From positions 219,871,498 through 219,935,497 of the forward strand of contig CM060978.1 of NCBI GenBank assembly GCA_030765065.1: 64,000 nt of DNA, in the 5' to 3' direction. The translations under genes and the position numbers were made by a program. The notes below the pieces were generated by a model. That model was not told the DNA's origin. It made no database searches and was given only the letters and a program-made list of their open reading frames with translations. The stretch comes from Deroplatys truncata. Lineage: Eukaryota > Arthropoda > Insecta > Mantodea > Mantidae. Positions within the stretch are counted from its first letter, which is position 1. Each line of letters opens with the position of its first letter. Shown piece by piece: positions 35,307-47,509 of this stretch.

Positions 35307-35976
35307 CTTTTAAACTGGTGTGTTATTATCTACCGACTTTTGTTAAACCAATTAAATTACCGGAAAGTTTTCACTCTTCTTATTTAAGTTACGTTCTATA
35401 AATATTGAGCTGCATCCTTATAAAATACCTCAAGTGTGACCAAAAATAAGATTAAACTAGTCTTATCCTACTAGGATATATTGAACAAAATAGTAAATTT
35501 TATGGCTTCATGCGATATATAATTAAGGTGGGATTGAAAGTCCTATCCCGCCAATTTTAAATCTGCTAAATTCATGACATATTTTCTCAGAGAGCATTTG
35601 TTATATCAGACTGAAATTGTTACCGGAAATCCTGTTTTATTAAAATAGAAATTACTTATTTTAAAAAATAACCACCCATGTTGTTATCACTAAGGTAGAT
35701 CCACAACAGCACTTAGGGGTTGTTTTTATCATTACAGAACTTAATTTAGCTATCTTCAACATTTAATGAGAAAGTGGATCATTTATACCAGAAATTGTCA
35801 TTCGTATAAAAAGCTGTTCAAATTAAGAAATGAAGAAAACTAACTCGTACGTATTTGCAAATAAAGAAACTGGTCTGAGCACATAGAAGCTATCATTCCT
35901 AGCAGGAGTACCAATTTGTAAAGCAAAACTTCTCTAAACCTCTCAACTCTAAAGTGTGTACGAATTATTCATTTTT
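35307..35976. other. Unassigned AT-rich stretch
   Basis: Nothing recognisable. Confidence 0.5.
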
Positions 35977-36817
35977 ACTTTCTCTACTACGTATAGTAAG
36001 TAGGGGAAGTATTGTATTCCACCCAAAAATTCGATAACGAGATTTCACCGGAAATATATGTTTTGAGACCCCCTCAATCCAATAAAAGCATTTTTGGAAA
36101 CATGTCCGTGTGTGTGTCTGTGTGTCTGTCTGGGAACAGCATAACTCAGAAACGAACAGTCGGATAAACACCAAACTTGGTATTCAGCTTCAGTATCTTC
36201 CAGAGATGCGACACGAAGGTTTTCAAGAAAATCCCCCCACCCCCGATTACCCTTTACATGGAAGATTTTTCGAACATTTTAATTTTCTCAAAAATGGCTC
36301 TAACGATTTTGATTAAAATATCATATATCTAAGATATTGTCAAGACAAATGAAATGTATATCTCGAATTTTCTGGGAATGTCTCCAAGAGTATTCTTCAT
36401 TGTGAACGAGTTTTTCATAACTGGTAAACGATAAGAGATAGACGAAGTTTTACTACACAAAAAATGTAGATCGCGTTAAAATACACAATATATATCATAT
36501 ACATTTTTTTTGTTGAGTGAACCATTTTCGAGATATTACTTGTTATTCCCTTAAATTTTCCAATACTTATATTTTTTCTCAAATTGGTTATTCATTTTTT
36601 TATGTCCTGGACATGCAAGGAGAATGGAATGCGCCACATTGCAACCAGTGCTTAAAATATTTGACTATCGTTTAAAATTCCCCTTGCATCTACAAGAAAA
36701 TTAGCAATAATATTAACATCTCGATATCTCGATTAACATGAAGCATATGGAGAATAAGCATTTGTAAAAATAGTTTGTACAAGAGTAGAGAAAGTCATGT
36801 GAGTGTAACACATCAGA
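35977..36817 (+). repeat. ACTTTCTC-family copy, full length
   Basis: ACTTTCTCTACTACGTATAG to AACACATCAGA, 841 bp, between TTTTT runs at both ends. One of the best-preserved copies; its microsatellite is at 36108-36131. Confidence 0.95.
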
Positions 36818-37952
36818 TTTTTCTGTAATGTGGTGCACAATTCATAGTAAAAATGCCAGGTATATTTATAATAAAAATAGAGTGCCTACTGTGATAATAT
36901 ATATATATATATATATATATTAAATTAAAGGGAAATTTTTATTAAGAAAACTAAGAATGTTATTTGGAAATTTTCGCGTTTAGTCTTCCCTAAATAAACC
37001 TGTTCCTAGAGGATTCGGCGATAACAAGGGTAAGGTTAGATAAAAAGAAATTATTTTAGATTGGAAAGAAAGCGGCACAAAGTAATTGCCAATCGTGTTG
37101 TTTATTACAGCACCTATCTCTTACGGTCAGCCATATCATCATCATCATCATCATCATCATTATCATCATAATCTATGCTTTTTCTCATTGTTCATGAAAA
37201 ACCCTATAAAGAATGATATCGTAATTACTGACGGGAAGATTTAAATAATTAAATAAAGAAATAATACTAAGATAGAGAAATAAATGCAATACATAATTTC
37301 TGAATATTAAATCAATGTATAACTTAATAAGCCTGAGTTGAAAGATTTGTCAGTAGAAAAAGATAATTAGTGAGTCATGGTAAGGAAATAAATTAGTATA
37401 TAAGTTCCTGGAATGCATTGCGTTTAAGTTTAGTACGTTTCAAAAGTCACGCAGGAAGAATGATATAAATTAGAAAGGGAATGAAATTCTGAGATTCGGG
37501 GAGGTTCCACATAGAAACAGTGTCAAATACACATGCTTAAGAGTTTTAAGATTAGACCTTAAGTGAATGTACGTTGGTAGGGGTAGCGATAAGAGGCGGA
37601 GCTTAAGTTTAGAAAAGGCGTACATACTAACCAGAGTTACTTATTTACCTAATTCCGTGACTTACTCGTGTGATGACCCTTGTGAATGTGAGTTTCATTT
37701 TAAGTACTATAGCGCCCAATGAAGCGCTTGAGTGAGTAAGATTTAGCGACTGTTGTAAGGTATCTTTCCGAGCAACATTTCTGCGACTTACGGCAACAGA
37801 CGCATTGCTTAACTGTTGTCATAGAGGTAATTTAAGTTGTAAATTCAACAGTCTACGACCTTCTCAAAACTGAACATTTTAAGTCAACCTTAAAATTTCT
37901 CAGCTAATTAAACTGGTGTTATCCTGTTTGCGAAGGCTTCCACGGCCGGTGT
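36818..37952. other. Unassigned stretch with two microsatellites
   Basis: (TA)n at about 36897-36920 and (CAT)n at about 37134-37170. Otherwise no recognisable feature. The last 25 bases before 37953 include CACGGCCGGTGTC, shared with the flank of the palindromic element at 12727. Confidence 0.55.
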
Positions 37953-38649
37953 CCATTATTGTTCTAGGCTCTTCCGGTGTACGCCGCGTCATAAAGGCGT
38001 TGGTTGCCGACGTTTCGCAGGTCATGTGGCCTGCTCTTACTTGGACTGTGTGCGAAGAATTTTTTTTTTCGAGTGGAGGAGAAAATGATTTAATCACTTA
38101 CCTCAGCCCCGATTAGAGTCGGGACTGAGAGTGTGGGACTCGCCAATAGTCGGCATACTCACTAAAAACTCCTCCACGGGAATGGAAAATATGGAAGAAG
38201 GAAAAAGAGGAATTCGTGTGTGAAAGTGAGGCTGTACCGCGGTTGCACCAGCGTATTCAAGTTAAGGATATATTGGCCGGCCACTAGGGCCTAAGCCAGG
38301 TGAAGGTAAGGCGCCAGGACGCAAGCATGACCGAGGCCCTAGTGCGTCTCAATTTATACCTGTTTTGCTCCGCCCACAATCATTTCTATTGGTGATGGGA
38401 GAGCCAGTGACGTCATTGGTTAAAAGTGGGTGCCCGATAGAGCTCAAAACTCTTCCGTTGTTGCGATTCAAATCATTTTTATGTTTTAAAATTCCCATGC
38501 TCCCACGTGTTATTTTGTGAGAGTAATTGTCAAAAATGGCTAAAACCTGTATTCCGTCGAAGTCGATGTGGTGACGGGTATCGAGCGCATGTCGGCAACC
38601 AACGCATTTATGACGCGGCCTACACCGGAAGAGCCTAGAACAATAATGG
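37953..38649. mobile_element. Inverted-repeat element 2, possibly Penelope-like
   Basis: Arms of 59 bp (37953-38011 and 38591-38649) match as reverse complements with two differences I can see, around about 580 bp of unrelated sequence. The left arm leads directly into GACGTTTCGC; on the minus strand this is GCGAAACGTC preceded by a perfect 5-bp stem (GCAGG/CCTGC, within 38016-38034), a hammerhead-like second half whose first core is degenerate (AGTAAGA for CUGANGA). The interior holds a promoter-like cluster on the minus strand. The flanking CACGGCCGGTGTC links it to the palindrome at 12727-13058. Confidence 0.65.
38350..38421 (-). promoter_or_regulatory. Promoter-like cluster inside inverted-repeat element 2
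   Basis: Reading the minus strand: CCAAT (complement of 38415-38419), TGACGTCA (38408-38415), CCAAT (38388-38392), GGGCGGAG (38368-38375) and TATAAATTG (about 38351-38359), in classical pol II order and spacing. Transcription would start near 38325. Just beyond, CACTAGGGCC and GGCCCTAGTG (about 38283 and 38335) form a 10-bp inverted pair. Activity is inferred. Confidence 0.45.
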
Positions 38650-39511
38650 TTTTATCCTTTCACAATACACTCACGCATATCCTGGGAGTACTCATAGCTA
38701 TACCACTAGAGCAGCTGGCGCACGAAATAACGTAGAAAGAGCTACGAAATAACATCGTAAAACTCATAGGCAGAGCAGGTAACATTAAATGTTATACAAA
38801 TCTGAAGCAGGGACTGGCATCAAAGTTGTCGCAGCACAAATGGCTTCAAGAATGGATACTACTAGTAGGAAAAATGTCTAACTATTATTTTGAAATGGTT
38901 CTGAGAATGCAACTGTTCCAAAAAAACTGTAGGAGGAGTAATACAGTTTCAAAATAAGACCAACAATGTAGCGATCATTTAAGCATTTTATAATCTGTTT
39001 AAAAGTAACACTCTGATCACAGAGTATATGTTGCGTTACAGAATAATAGTTACAAGTTTGTGTAATATGTGAAATGTCCCTTAGTGGTTCCAAGTTGCAA
39101 TGGAGAAAGATTTCCAGAAAACTTCAACGCAATCAGATTCAATTATGCTATTGAACACTTGGGATACACACGCAGAGGGCGTGTACCTTTGGAACATAAT
39201 AATTAGCAGCCTGGAAACTGGTACAAACAACTGCTACGCTCATGAACATGAATTAACGGGTTTTTAATGTAACGCATATATGGTGCTCATAAAAGTGCGT
39301 TACAAATTGGCGCGTGCATGAAGGGAAGTAGAAATGGGAGCATCATCTTCAGGCAACTCTTGGAGCGAAATGAAGAATCGGGAGTTGATGCGAAAGAACC
39401 CGATCACGCAAGTTACAAATGGATAAAAAATTTCTTGCTGTTGCGAATATGCAAATACTAGTGGGTGTAGCTATCTTATATTGGAACGATTAGTTGTAAC
39501 CTTGTATTTTT
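38650..39511. other. Unassigned stretch
   Basis: Nothing recognisable. Confidence 0.5.
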
Positions 39512-40363
39512 ACTTTCTCTACTACGTATAGTAAGTAGGGGAAGTATTTATTGTATTCCACCCAAGAATTCGATAGCGAGATTTCACCGGAAATAAATGT
39601 TTTGAGGCCCCCTGAATCTAAAAAAAAGCATTTTTGGAAACATGTCCGTGTGTGTGTCTGTGTGTCTGTATGTCTGTAAACAGCATAAATCAGAAACGAA
39701 CAGTGGGATGAACACCAAACTTGGTATTTAGGTTCAGTATCTTCCAGAGATGCAACACAAAGGTTTTCAAGAAAATCCCCCGACCCCAGATTACTTTCTA
39801 CATGGAACATTTTTCGAAAATTTTCATTTTCTCAAAATGGCTCTAACGATTGTGATTAAAATATCATATATTTAAGATACCTTCTAGACAAATGAAATGC
39901 ATATCTCGAATTTTCTGGGAATGTCTCTAAAAGTATTCTTCATTGAGAACGACTTTTGCACAACTGGTAACGCTTAAGAGACAAACAAAATTTTACTACA
40001 CAAAAATGTAGATCACGTTAAAATACACAATTTATGTCATATACATTTTTTTGTTGAGTGAACCATTTTCGAGATATTGCTTGTTGTTCCCTTAAATTTT
40101 GCAATACTTATACTTTTTCTCAAATGGAAATTCGTTATTCTTTTTTTTTGTCCTGGTAATGCAAAGAGAATGGAATAATCAACATAGCAATGATCTCTTA
40201 AAAAATTTGACTATCGCTTAAAGCCTACCAATTCCCCTTGCATCTACAAGAAAATTAGCAATAAGATTAACATCTCGTTTAACATGAAGCATATGGAGAA
40301 TAAGCGTTTGTAAAAATAGTTTGTACAAGAGTAGAGAAATTTATGTGAGTGTAACACATCAGA
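39512..40363 (+). repeat. ACTTTCTC-family copy, full length
   Basis: ACTTTCTCTACTACGTATAG to AACACATCAGA, 852 bp, between TTTTT runs. The ordinary family arrangement, including the TG/CTG microsatellite at about 39648-39676. Confidence 0.95.
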
Positions 40364-41815
40364 TTTTTCACTTCTACACTGAATCCATTTCCTTTGGATC
40401 TACTTCTTACACCCCGTTGATATGATTGTTATCAAAATCTTTTCCCACGTAATTAAATAAATTTGTATATTGTTTTAAGCTTAAAATTTGAATGAAGCAG
40501 TAAACACAACTTGAGATCCTAGAATTTCAAAGTGAATTCAATTTTTTATTTTGTTTAAAATTGCATTCGTTAATTACTACAATCTTCAGTAGAACATGAT
40601 TGGGAATATTTACTTCAGCTGCTCTTACATATGAGCACAGTCATAAACAATTACCTCGTATTTGGTCTATTTCTTTAAATGATTGCGAGCTGGAAGCGCT
40701 ATCCACCTTAACGCAGTGTCGGAAGTAAAATCTGAAACGGTATTCACAATGACGATTATGCGTAACATATCGCCGTAATGTAAACAAAGTCGCTTCCAAC
40801 GATGCATGAATATTAACATAAATAGAAGCAAATCGCAAGAGCTACACCTACATGGTGACCCACAAAAAAGCCACCAGCAATACACACGAGAGGATGTAAG
40901 TACATTCACAAAACAAAGACTCAAAACAAGACGGAAAGTGTTGAAATCGGTTATCTAGTGAATCTAGATTAACAGAACGCCGACGCCTCACAGCGTAAGG
41001 TATTTAAGCTGATAGAATTTGAGATCCCCCCTTGCGACCACTCGCTGGTTGAACTCGCGACGAGTCTTTTTGTAAACAAGTAGTTTAGTTTTTACTGTAG
41101 CTTATTTTATGCTACATTTGTGCGAAACATTTCAAGCTTAAAAGACCATGAATACTTATAAGCGCAATTTTGCTCTTTGTGGGGACCGACCAACTTGTGA
41201 AATTGACAATTAGGCATTTGAATCCTTCATTGTTGCAGTCCCACTTTCTCTCCGAAATTGACCATTTACTGGTTTAATGTCGTGATCAAAATGCATATTT
41301 TTGTACTGAAAAAAAATCTTATTCGTGTTTGGTTCAAACATGATTACTAACTAATTATTTATTATTGAAGAGAAGTGCTTTAGCTAGTGGGTTTGGTGGA
41401 CACACTTTAAGCATACATTTGGTGCTCCTGTTCCAAGTACTGCGCGCGTGTTATTTTGATTTCGTTTGTTTTCTGTATCTACTTAATTGTTGAAGAATCT
41501 AAGTCCACACAAATAGTAGTGTATTATTTGAGCAACACGTGTTATGTATTCACATACTTCATATATACAAAGTTCATTACTTCAACTACATAATACTTTT
41601 CACAAAAGAGTCTTTAATTCTCTCAAGACTTGAGATTGAATATCCGCTGAACGATTAATTTTCTAACCAAGGCATTTCATCATATTATACATTTATAACG
41701 AACTCTCAAAATTGTTTCTCCCAAACTTGTTTCTTGCAAAGTATTTCTGATAGTTCACAGAAAAGGTATTTGTGGCATAGCTTTCAAAACTTTGAAATAA
41801 CAGTACACTTTACAT
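40364..41815. other. Unassigned stretch
   Basis: Overlapping minus-strand frames of 65 and 85 codons at 40641-40924 have no known motif. No element ends were seen. Confidence 0.45.
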
Positions 41816-41945
41816 TTGCCGGCCCTCGTAACCGTGGTCGCTGGAGTGTATAGCTCCGACAAGCTGAGGGTCGCGGGTTTGAGTCCCGCCATGGGCATGG
41901 GTGTTTGTGTGTATCTGTCTGTGTGTTGTGTAATTGGGGTAATAA
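41816..41945 (+). mobile_element. tRNA-derived SINE with GT-rich tail
   Basis: A-box-like TGGTCGCTGGAG (from 41834) and B box GGTTTGAGTCC (41876-41886) at tRNA spacing, followed by a GT/CTGT-rich tail. The outer stems GCCC and GGGC pair only partly, so it is not a clear functional tRNA. Confidence 0.6.
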
Positions 41946-42181
41946 CCGGTAACAAAAACAGTAAATACACAGTAATGATAAACTGGGTAAAACAAGGGAA
42001 CTTTAAAAAAAATATTGTGTTAAACATATACTGAGGAAGTTTTAATTAATGATGTGTTAACTAAACAGAATACTTCGAATGCTTATTAAAAATACAACTA
42101 CAATTATAGAAACATGTCGCATTGCATCAAATTAACTTAAAGGTTAACAATTTAGTATATTCACAATTAATATTTAAACAA

Positions 42182-42951
42182 TCCGATATGTTACATTCAT
42201 ACGACTTTCTCTAGTCACTCTAGTTTGTGTATAGTTTCCACAAACTATTCCTGAAGAAGCTTATTTTTCAATCTACTTGATGTTAATCGAGGTAAACCTT
42301 TGCAGAAATAGTTTCATTTAGCATTTCGTTCTCTTTGCAAGTGGGATAAAGAAGAATGACGCGACAGTCAAATCTTAAAAAAAAGCGGGTTGTTGTATGC
42401 TGGTTTTGAAATTTCAGCATGAATGTAACACGTTATGCTTTCGTTAAAATATAGGTATATCATATTAGAGTATAAAGGAATATTTCTCCTACAAGATAAA
42501 GTAACAACGGCTAATCCTATAAAAAGTTATTTGAAATAAACGTATACACAAATGAGCTGCACATGTTTGGTGCAGTAGACACTTCTAATGGTTTACCAAG
42601 TATATACAATTCAGTGAAAATGAAGCGGTTCTCCAAGGTTTTTGTTAGAAGATTAAAGATATTCAGCAAGTCAACATCTCAAACTTACAATACTTGAATC
42701 GACAAAGTTTGAGCATTTTTGAGAAAATAGAAAATAACAAATATATATACTTAAAAATGTCAAACTTAAGTATGAAACGTAGAGTTTTCATTTCTGGAGT
42801 CACGGTGTTCACAAAACCTTTCTTATACCAACACATAACATTTTTATTTATTTGTTTAGGTGACTAAAAACATAAATTTCTGGAATACTTTAATATGAAT
42901 TTTTGGATTGAACGCATACCTCTTATATCCAAAGTAAGTGGTAGAGAAAGT
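42182..42951 (-). repeat. ACTTTCTC-family copy, subfamily II, strongly diverged
   Basis: It starts TCCGATATGTTACATTCATA and ends GTGGTAGAGAAAGT. The order of blocks follows subfamily II, but the microsatellite has been lost and the middle is poorly conserved. One of the oldest copies. Confidence 0.75.
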
Positions 42952-43050
42952 AGAAATTAAAAACTCGGATGTGCTGCATTTATACGACTTTCTCTACCCA
43001 TTATCATTTGGCTTCATAGATCCTACAAACAATCCTTAGACCAGCTTATT

Positions 43051-43893
43051 ACTTTCTCTACTATGTATAAGTATGGGAAGTAGCGTATACTACACAAAAA
43101 TTTGATGTCAAAATTTCAACGGAAATATATGTTTTGAAGAGTCCTGAATCCAAAAAATGTATTTTTTAGAAAAAGGTCAGCATGTGTGTGTGTGAGCAAA
43201 CTCGAAAAGCAAGGTCGGAAAGCACCAAACTTAGTATTCAAGTTCAGTATCTTCCAAGGATGTGAAACGAAGATTTTCAAAAAAAATCCCCACCCCCACT
43301 ACCCTTTACATTGAAGATTTTTCGAGTTTTTTTTCTAAAAAGTGCTTCTAACAATTTTGATTAAAATACCATATATTAAATATATTTTCATGATAAATAA
43401 AACGTTTCTCTTGAATCAGCCTTTGACGTCCTCTTCATTCGGAAGGAATTTTGTATAACCTTGTGTAACTGGTAAACGATAAGCGATAGTCGAAAACCTA
43501 CCACACAAAAGATGTAGAACTCTTTAAAACACGCAATTTATTTAAAATAAGTTTTTTGTTGCATAAGCTATTTCTGGATATCCGTTATTAATGGTTCGAA
43601 TTGTTCATTTCTTCGTCGTTCTTTAGCCTTTTCAACATTCGGTTGAAAGGACTTGCGATTTAATGGAAACAGTATGGAATTTTAAGGCCAGCATATAGCG
43701 CCCAGTTATTAAACATTTGACTATCGCTGTTTTGTTTGTATCTATAACGAAATCTGCAATGTAGCCATTTCTGCAAAGGCTTATTTAGATTAAACCGTAG
43801 TAGATATAAAAGTAAGCTTTAGTAAGGATAGCTTGCATACTCACTAACAAACGATAAATGCTAGAGAAAGTTATATGAATGTACCGCATCAGA
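43051..43893 (+). repeat. ACTTTCTC-family copy, subfamily II, nested
   Basis: ACTTTCTCTACTATGTATAA to GTACCGCATCAGA, inserted into the outer copy between CAGCTTATT and TTCTTTTCTATCTGC, a T-rich site. Microsatellite at about 43180. Its middle has the subfamily II blocks (CAGCATATAGCGCCCAGTTA). Confidence 0.88.
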
Positions 43894-44093
43894 TTCTTTT
43901 CTATCTGCTTCACCGTAATTGGGATGGGCATTTATAGACATTTCATTATACATTTTGTTATAGGTATAAAAGCGATGGAGGGAACTGAATCGATAGCCAT
44001 GTGTTTAAAAACTGCTCGCTATGGCTTTAAAATCCCATACTCTTTACTTGTTTCTCGCGATGTCAGAGAAAAAGCGACAAGAATTTAAAAAAA

Positions 44094-45861
44094 TCTGATG
44101 TGTTGCACTCACATAGCTTTCTCTACTCTTGTACAAACTATTTTTACAAACGCTAATTCTCCATCTACTTCATGTTAATCGAGATAAACATTTGCAGACT
44201 CCATCTTATTGCTAATTTTCTTGTTGATGTAAGGGGAATATATATTTACAAGGGCAATATAGAAATACAGTAGCCTTTAATCATAGACATTACTCTTAAT
44301 AGCTGGTTGCTATGTGCAGCACCATTCCCTTTGCCACAGATTAATACTCTTTGCATATCCAAGACAAAAAAATCTGATGTGTTACACTCACATGACTTTC
44401 TCTACTCTTGTACAATCTAATTTTACAAACGCCTATTCTCCATATGCTTCATGTTAATCGAGATATCGAGATGTCAATCTTATTGGTACTTTTCTTGTAG
44501 ATGCAAGGAAAATATGGTAGCTTTTATGCGATAGTCAAATATTTTAACGCTGGTTGCTATGTGGCGCATTCCATTCTCTTTGCATGTCCAGGACATAAAA
44601 AAAATGAATAACGCATTTGAGAAAAAGTATAAGTATTGGAAAATTTAAGGAAATAACAAGCAATATCTCGAAAACGGTTCACTCAACAAAAGAAATGTGT
44701 ATGACATAAGTTGTGTATTTTAACGCGATCTACATTATTTGTGTAGTAAAATTTTGTCTATCTCTTATGGTTTACCAGTTATGCAAAAGTCGTTCACAAT
44801 GAAGAATACTTTTGGAGACATTCCCAGAAAATTCGAGATATACATTTCATTTCTCATGACATTATGTTAAACATATGATATTTTCATCAAAATCGTTAGA
44901 GCCATTTTTGAGAAAATTAAAATTTTCGAAAAATCTTCCATGTAAAGGGTAGTCTGGGGTGGGGGGATTTTCTTGAAAACCTTCGTGTCGCATCTCTGGA
45001 AGATACTGAACCTAAATACTAAGTTTGGTGTTTATCCGACTGTTCGTTTTTGAGTTATGCTGTTCACAGACACACACACAGACACACACACAGACACACA
45101 CACACACACACACAGACACACACACGGACATGTTTCCAAAAATGCTTTTTTTGGTTTCAGGAGGTCTCAAAACATGTATTTCCGGCGAAATCTCGGTATC
45201 GAATTTTTGGGTGGAATGCAATACTTCCCCTACTTACTATACGTAGTAGAGAAAGTAAAAAATGAATAACGAATTCTCATTTGAGAAAATACGTATTGAA
45301 AAGTTTAAGGGAATAACAAGCAACATTTCGAAAATGGTTCACTCAACAACAAAAATGTAAATGACATAAATTGTGTATTTTAATGCGATCTACATTTTTT
45401 GTGTAGTAAAATTTTGTATATCTCTTATGGTTTACCAGCTATGCAAAAGTCGTTAACAATGAAGAATACTTTTGGAGAAATTCCCAGAAAATGCAAGATA
45501 TACATTTCATTTTTCATGAAAATACCTTAAACATATGAATCAAAATCGGTAGAGCCATTTTTGAGAAAATTAAAATTTTCGAAAAATCTTCCATGTAAAG
45601 GGTAATCTGGGTTGGGGGGGATTTTCTTGAAAACCTTCGTGTCGCTTCTCTGGAAGATACTGAACCTAAATACCAAGTTTGGTGTTTATCCGACTGCTTG
45701 TTTCTGAGTTATGCTGTTCACACACACACACGGACATGTTTTCAAAAATGCTATTTTGGATTCAGGGGGTCTCGAAACATATATTTCCGGTGAAATCTCG
45801 GTATCGAATTTTTGGGTGGAATACAATACCTCCCCTACTTACTACACGTAGAAGAGAAAGG
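44094..45861 (-). repeat. ACTTTCTC-family copy, nested and itself interrupted
   Basis: It starts TCTGATGTGTTGCACTCACA, runs to 44372, is interrupted by another copy, resumes at about 45257 (AATGAATAACGAATTCTCAT) and ends GTAGAAGAGAAAGG (45861). A second microsatellite lies at 45720-45733. It sits in an A-rich site of the outer subfamily II copy. Confidence 0.88.
44373..45256 (-). repeat. ACTTTCTC-family copy, innermost of the nest
   Basis: TCTGATGTGTTACACTCACA to GTAGTAGAGAAAGT, 884 bp, flanked by seven A on one side and six on the other. Other copies have about eight A at this place in the host copy, so about five A were gained. Closely similar to the copy at 26419-27292. Long CA/CAGA microsatellite (45068-45126). 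Confidence 0.93.
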
Positions 45862-46408
45862 AAAAACTTAAAAGCATTGAACGACTGAAAGAAATATTAA
45901 CGGATGTCTTGGTTATGGATGATACCACAAACAGTTATTTGAATTAAATTGTGTATTTTAAAGAGATTTAAATACTTTGTGTAGTACGTTTTTGCCAATG
46001 ACTTTAGGTTTATAAGTTATACAAAACAATACAAAATTCCTTTCAAATGAAGTGCACTTCTCAAGACTATTTCCGCAAAATTCAAGAAATACATTTTATT
46101 TGTGATATTAGTATGTTAACCATATGGTATTTTGATCAAAATTATTAGCCATTTTAAAAAATAAGAAATTTCGTAAATATTTCGTTTAACGGACAACTTT
46201 AGATGGAGTTTTTTTACCGTCTTTTGTGGTTTCTCTGGTAGATTCTGAATTTAAATACCAAATATAGAATTTATTTTTAGTTAACTGTTCATAGACATGC
46301 GCGCACTTATCTAAAGATGTTTTTTTTCAGATTCAGGGGTTCTCAGAAGTCGTATTTCCGGTGAAATCTCGACATGGAATTTTTGCGTAGAGTACAATGC
46401 CTTCTGTA

Positions 46409-46987
46409 AAAATGGATATGTTTGGAATTATTTGCTAGGTTTTTCTATTTGAAATACGAATTGAGTGAACAACGAATCAGATCTATAATAGAAATATATT
46501 ACCGATGTACAGTAGAGCAAGGTCAAAGCTTCATGAAGAAGGTGCAGACAATGGTTCAGAAAAGAAAACTTTTCTAATAAAACTGACAGACAATGTTGCT
46601 CCACTTTCTTGTTCTCGTATATGGCGAGAACAGGAGCCGTCATAAGATATTACCTACAAATGGGGATTCACAACATAATGAGCTGTATATAGTAGCCATG
46701 ACAACGGCGGTGAAAGGGAAACAATGCCGAATTTCCTGCCTTGGCAAATTGGAGCATCTGCTTTCTTGTGTTTGTGTGAGGATTAATGCCTCCATTAGAG
46801 CGCGTGGAGTTTCTCTGTTGCATTCTGATGCTGAACACGTAGACTGGTTAGTGATTTTTAACAAGAGGCAACAGAACATAGGATTAGGAGAGAATGACGT
46901 GTTTCTTTGCATTGGATGTTTCGTGTAGAAACGAATGCAAAGATTTGAAACGTAAACCTATGTGTTTCGGATCATCGCTAACTTTTT
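46409..46987. other. Unassigned stretch with an unplaced 111-codon frame
   Basis: Frames of 111 codons (46593-46928, +) and 90 codons (46640-46912, -) overlap on opposite strands. Neither has a motif I know. It is slightly less AT-rich than the flanks; an old element is possible. Confidence 0.35.
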
Positions 46988-47125
46988 ACTTTCTCTACTA
47001 CGTATAGTAAGTAGGGGAAGTATTGAATTCCACCCAAAAATTCGATACCGAGATTTCACCGGAAATACATGTTTTGAGACCCCCTGAATCCCAAAAAAAA
47101 GCATTTTTGGAAACTTGTCCGTGCG

Positions 47126-47176
<51 letters not shown>

Positions 47177-47509
47177 TGTGAACAGCATAACTCAGAAACA
47201 AACAGTTGGATAAACACCAAACCTGGTATTTAGGTTCTAATTTTCTTAAAAATGTCTCTAACGATTTTGATTAAAATATCATATGTTTAAGATATTTTCA
47301 TGACAAATGAAATGTATATCTCGAATTTTTGGGAATGTCTCCAAAAGTATTCTTCATTGTGAATGGTATACACCACATAGCAACCAGCTCTTAAAATATT
47401 TGCCTATCGCTTAAAACCTCTCGATTAACGTGAAGTAGATGGAGAATAAGCGTTTGTAAAAATAGTTTGTACAATAGTAGAGAAAGTCATGTGAGTGTAA
47501 AACATCAGA
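46988..47509 (+). repeat. ACTTTCTC-family copy, internally deleted
   Basis: Both ends are present (ACTTTCTCTACTACGTATAG; AAACATCAGA before a T run), but two middle segments are missing, leaving 522 bp. It has the longest uninterrupted TG run of the family (about 47130-47174). Confidence 0.93.

Larger units (their letters stand above)
42965..46408 (-). repeat. ACTTTCTC-family copy, subfamily II: outer shell of a four-element nest
   Basis: Recognisable in three pieces: 42965-43050 (TCGGATGTGCTGCATTTATA onward), 43894-about 44088 (CTATCTGCTTC through TTTCTCGCGATGTCAGAG) and about 45866-46408 (GAACGACTGAAAGAAATATT through the 5' part, which lost the terminal ACTTTCTC). Put in order they follow another subfamily II copy (11993-12626). 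The gaps are exactly filled by the copies at 43051-43893 and 44094-45861. Confidence 0.8.

Noticed and set aside
37134-37170. (CAT)n run considered as a histidine-tract coding exon
   Set aside because: Stops nearby in all frames; a plain microsatellite.
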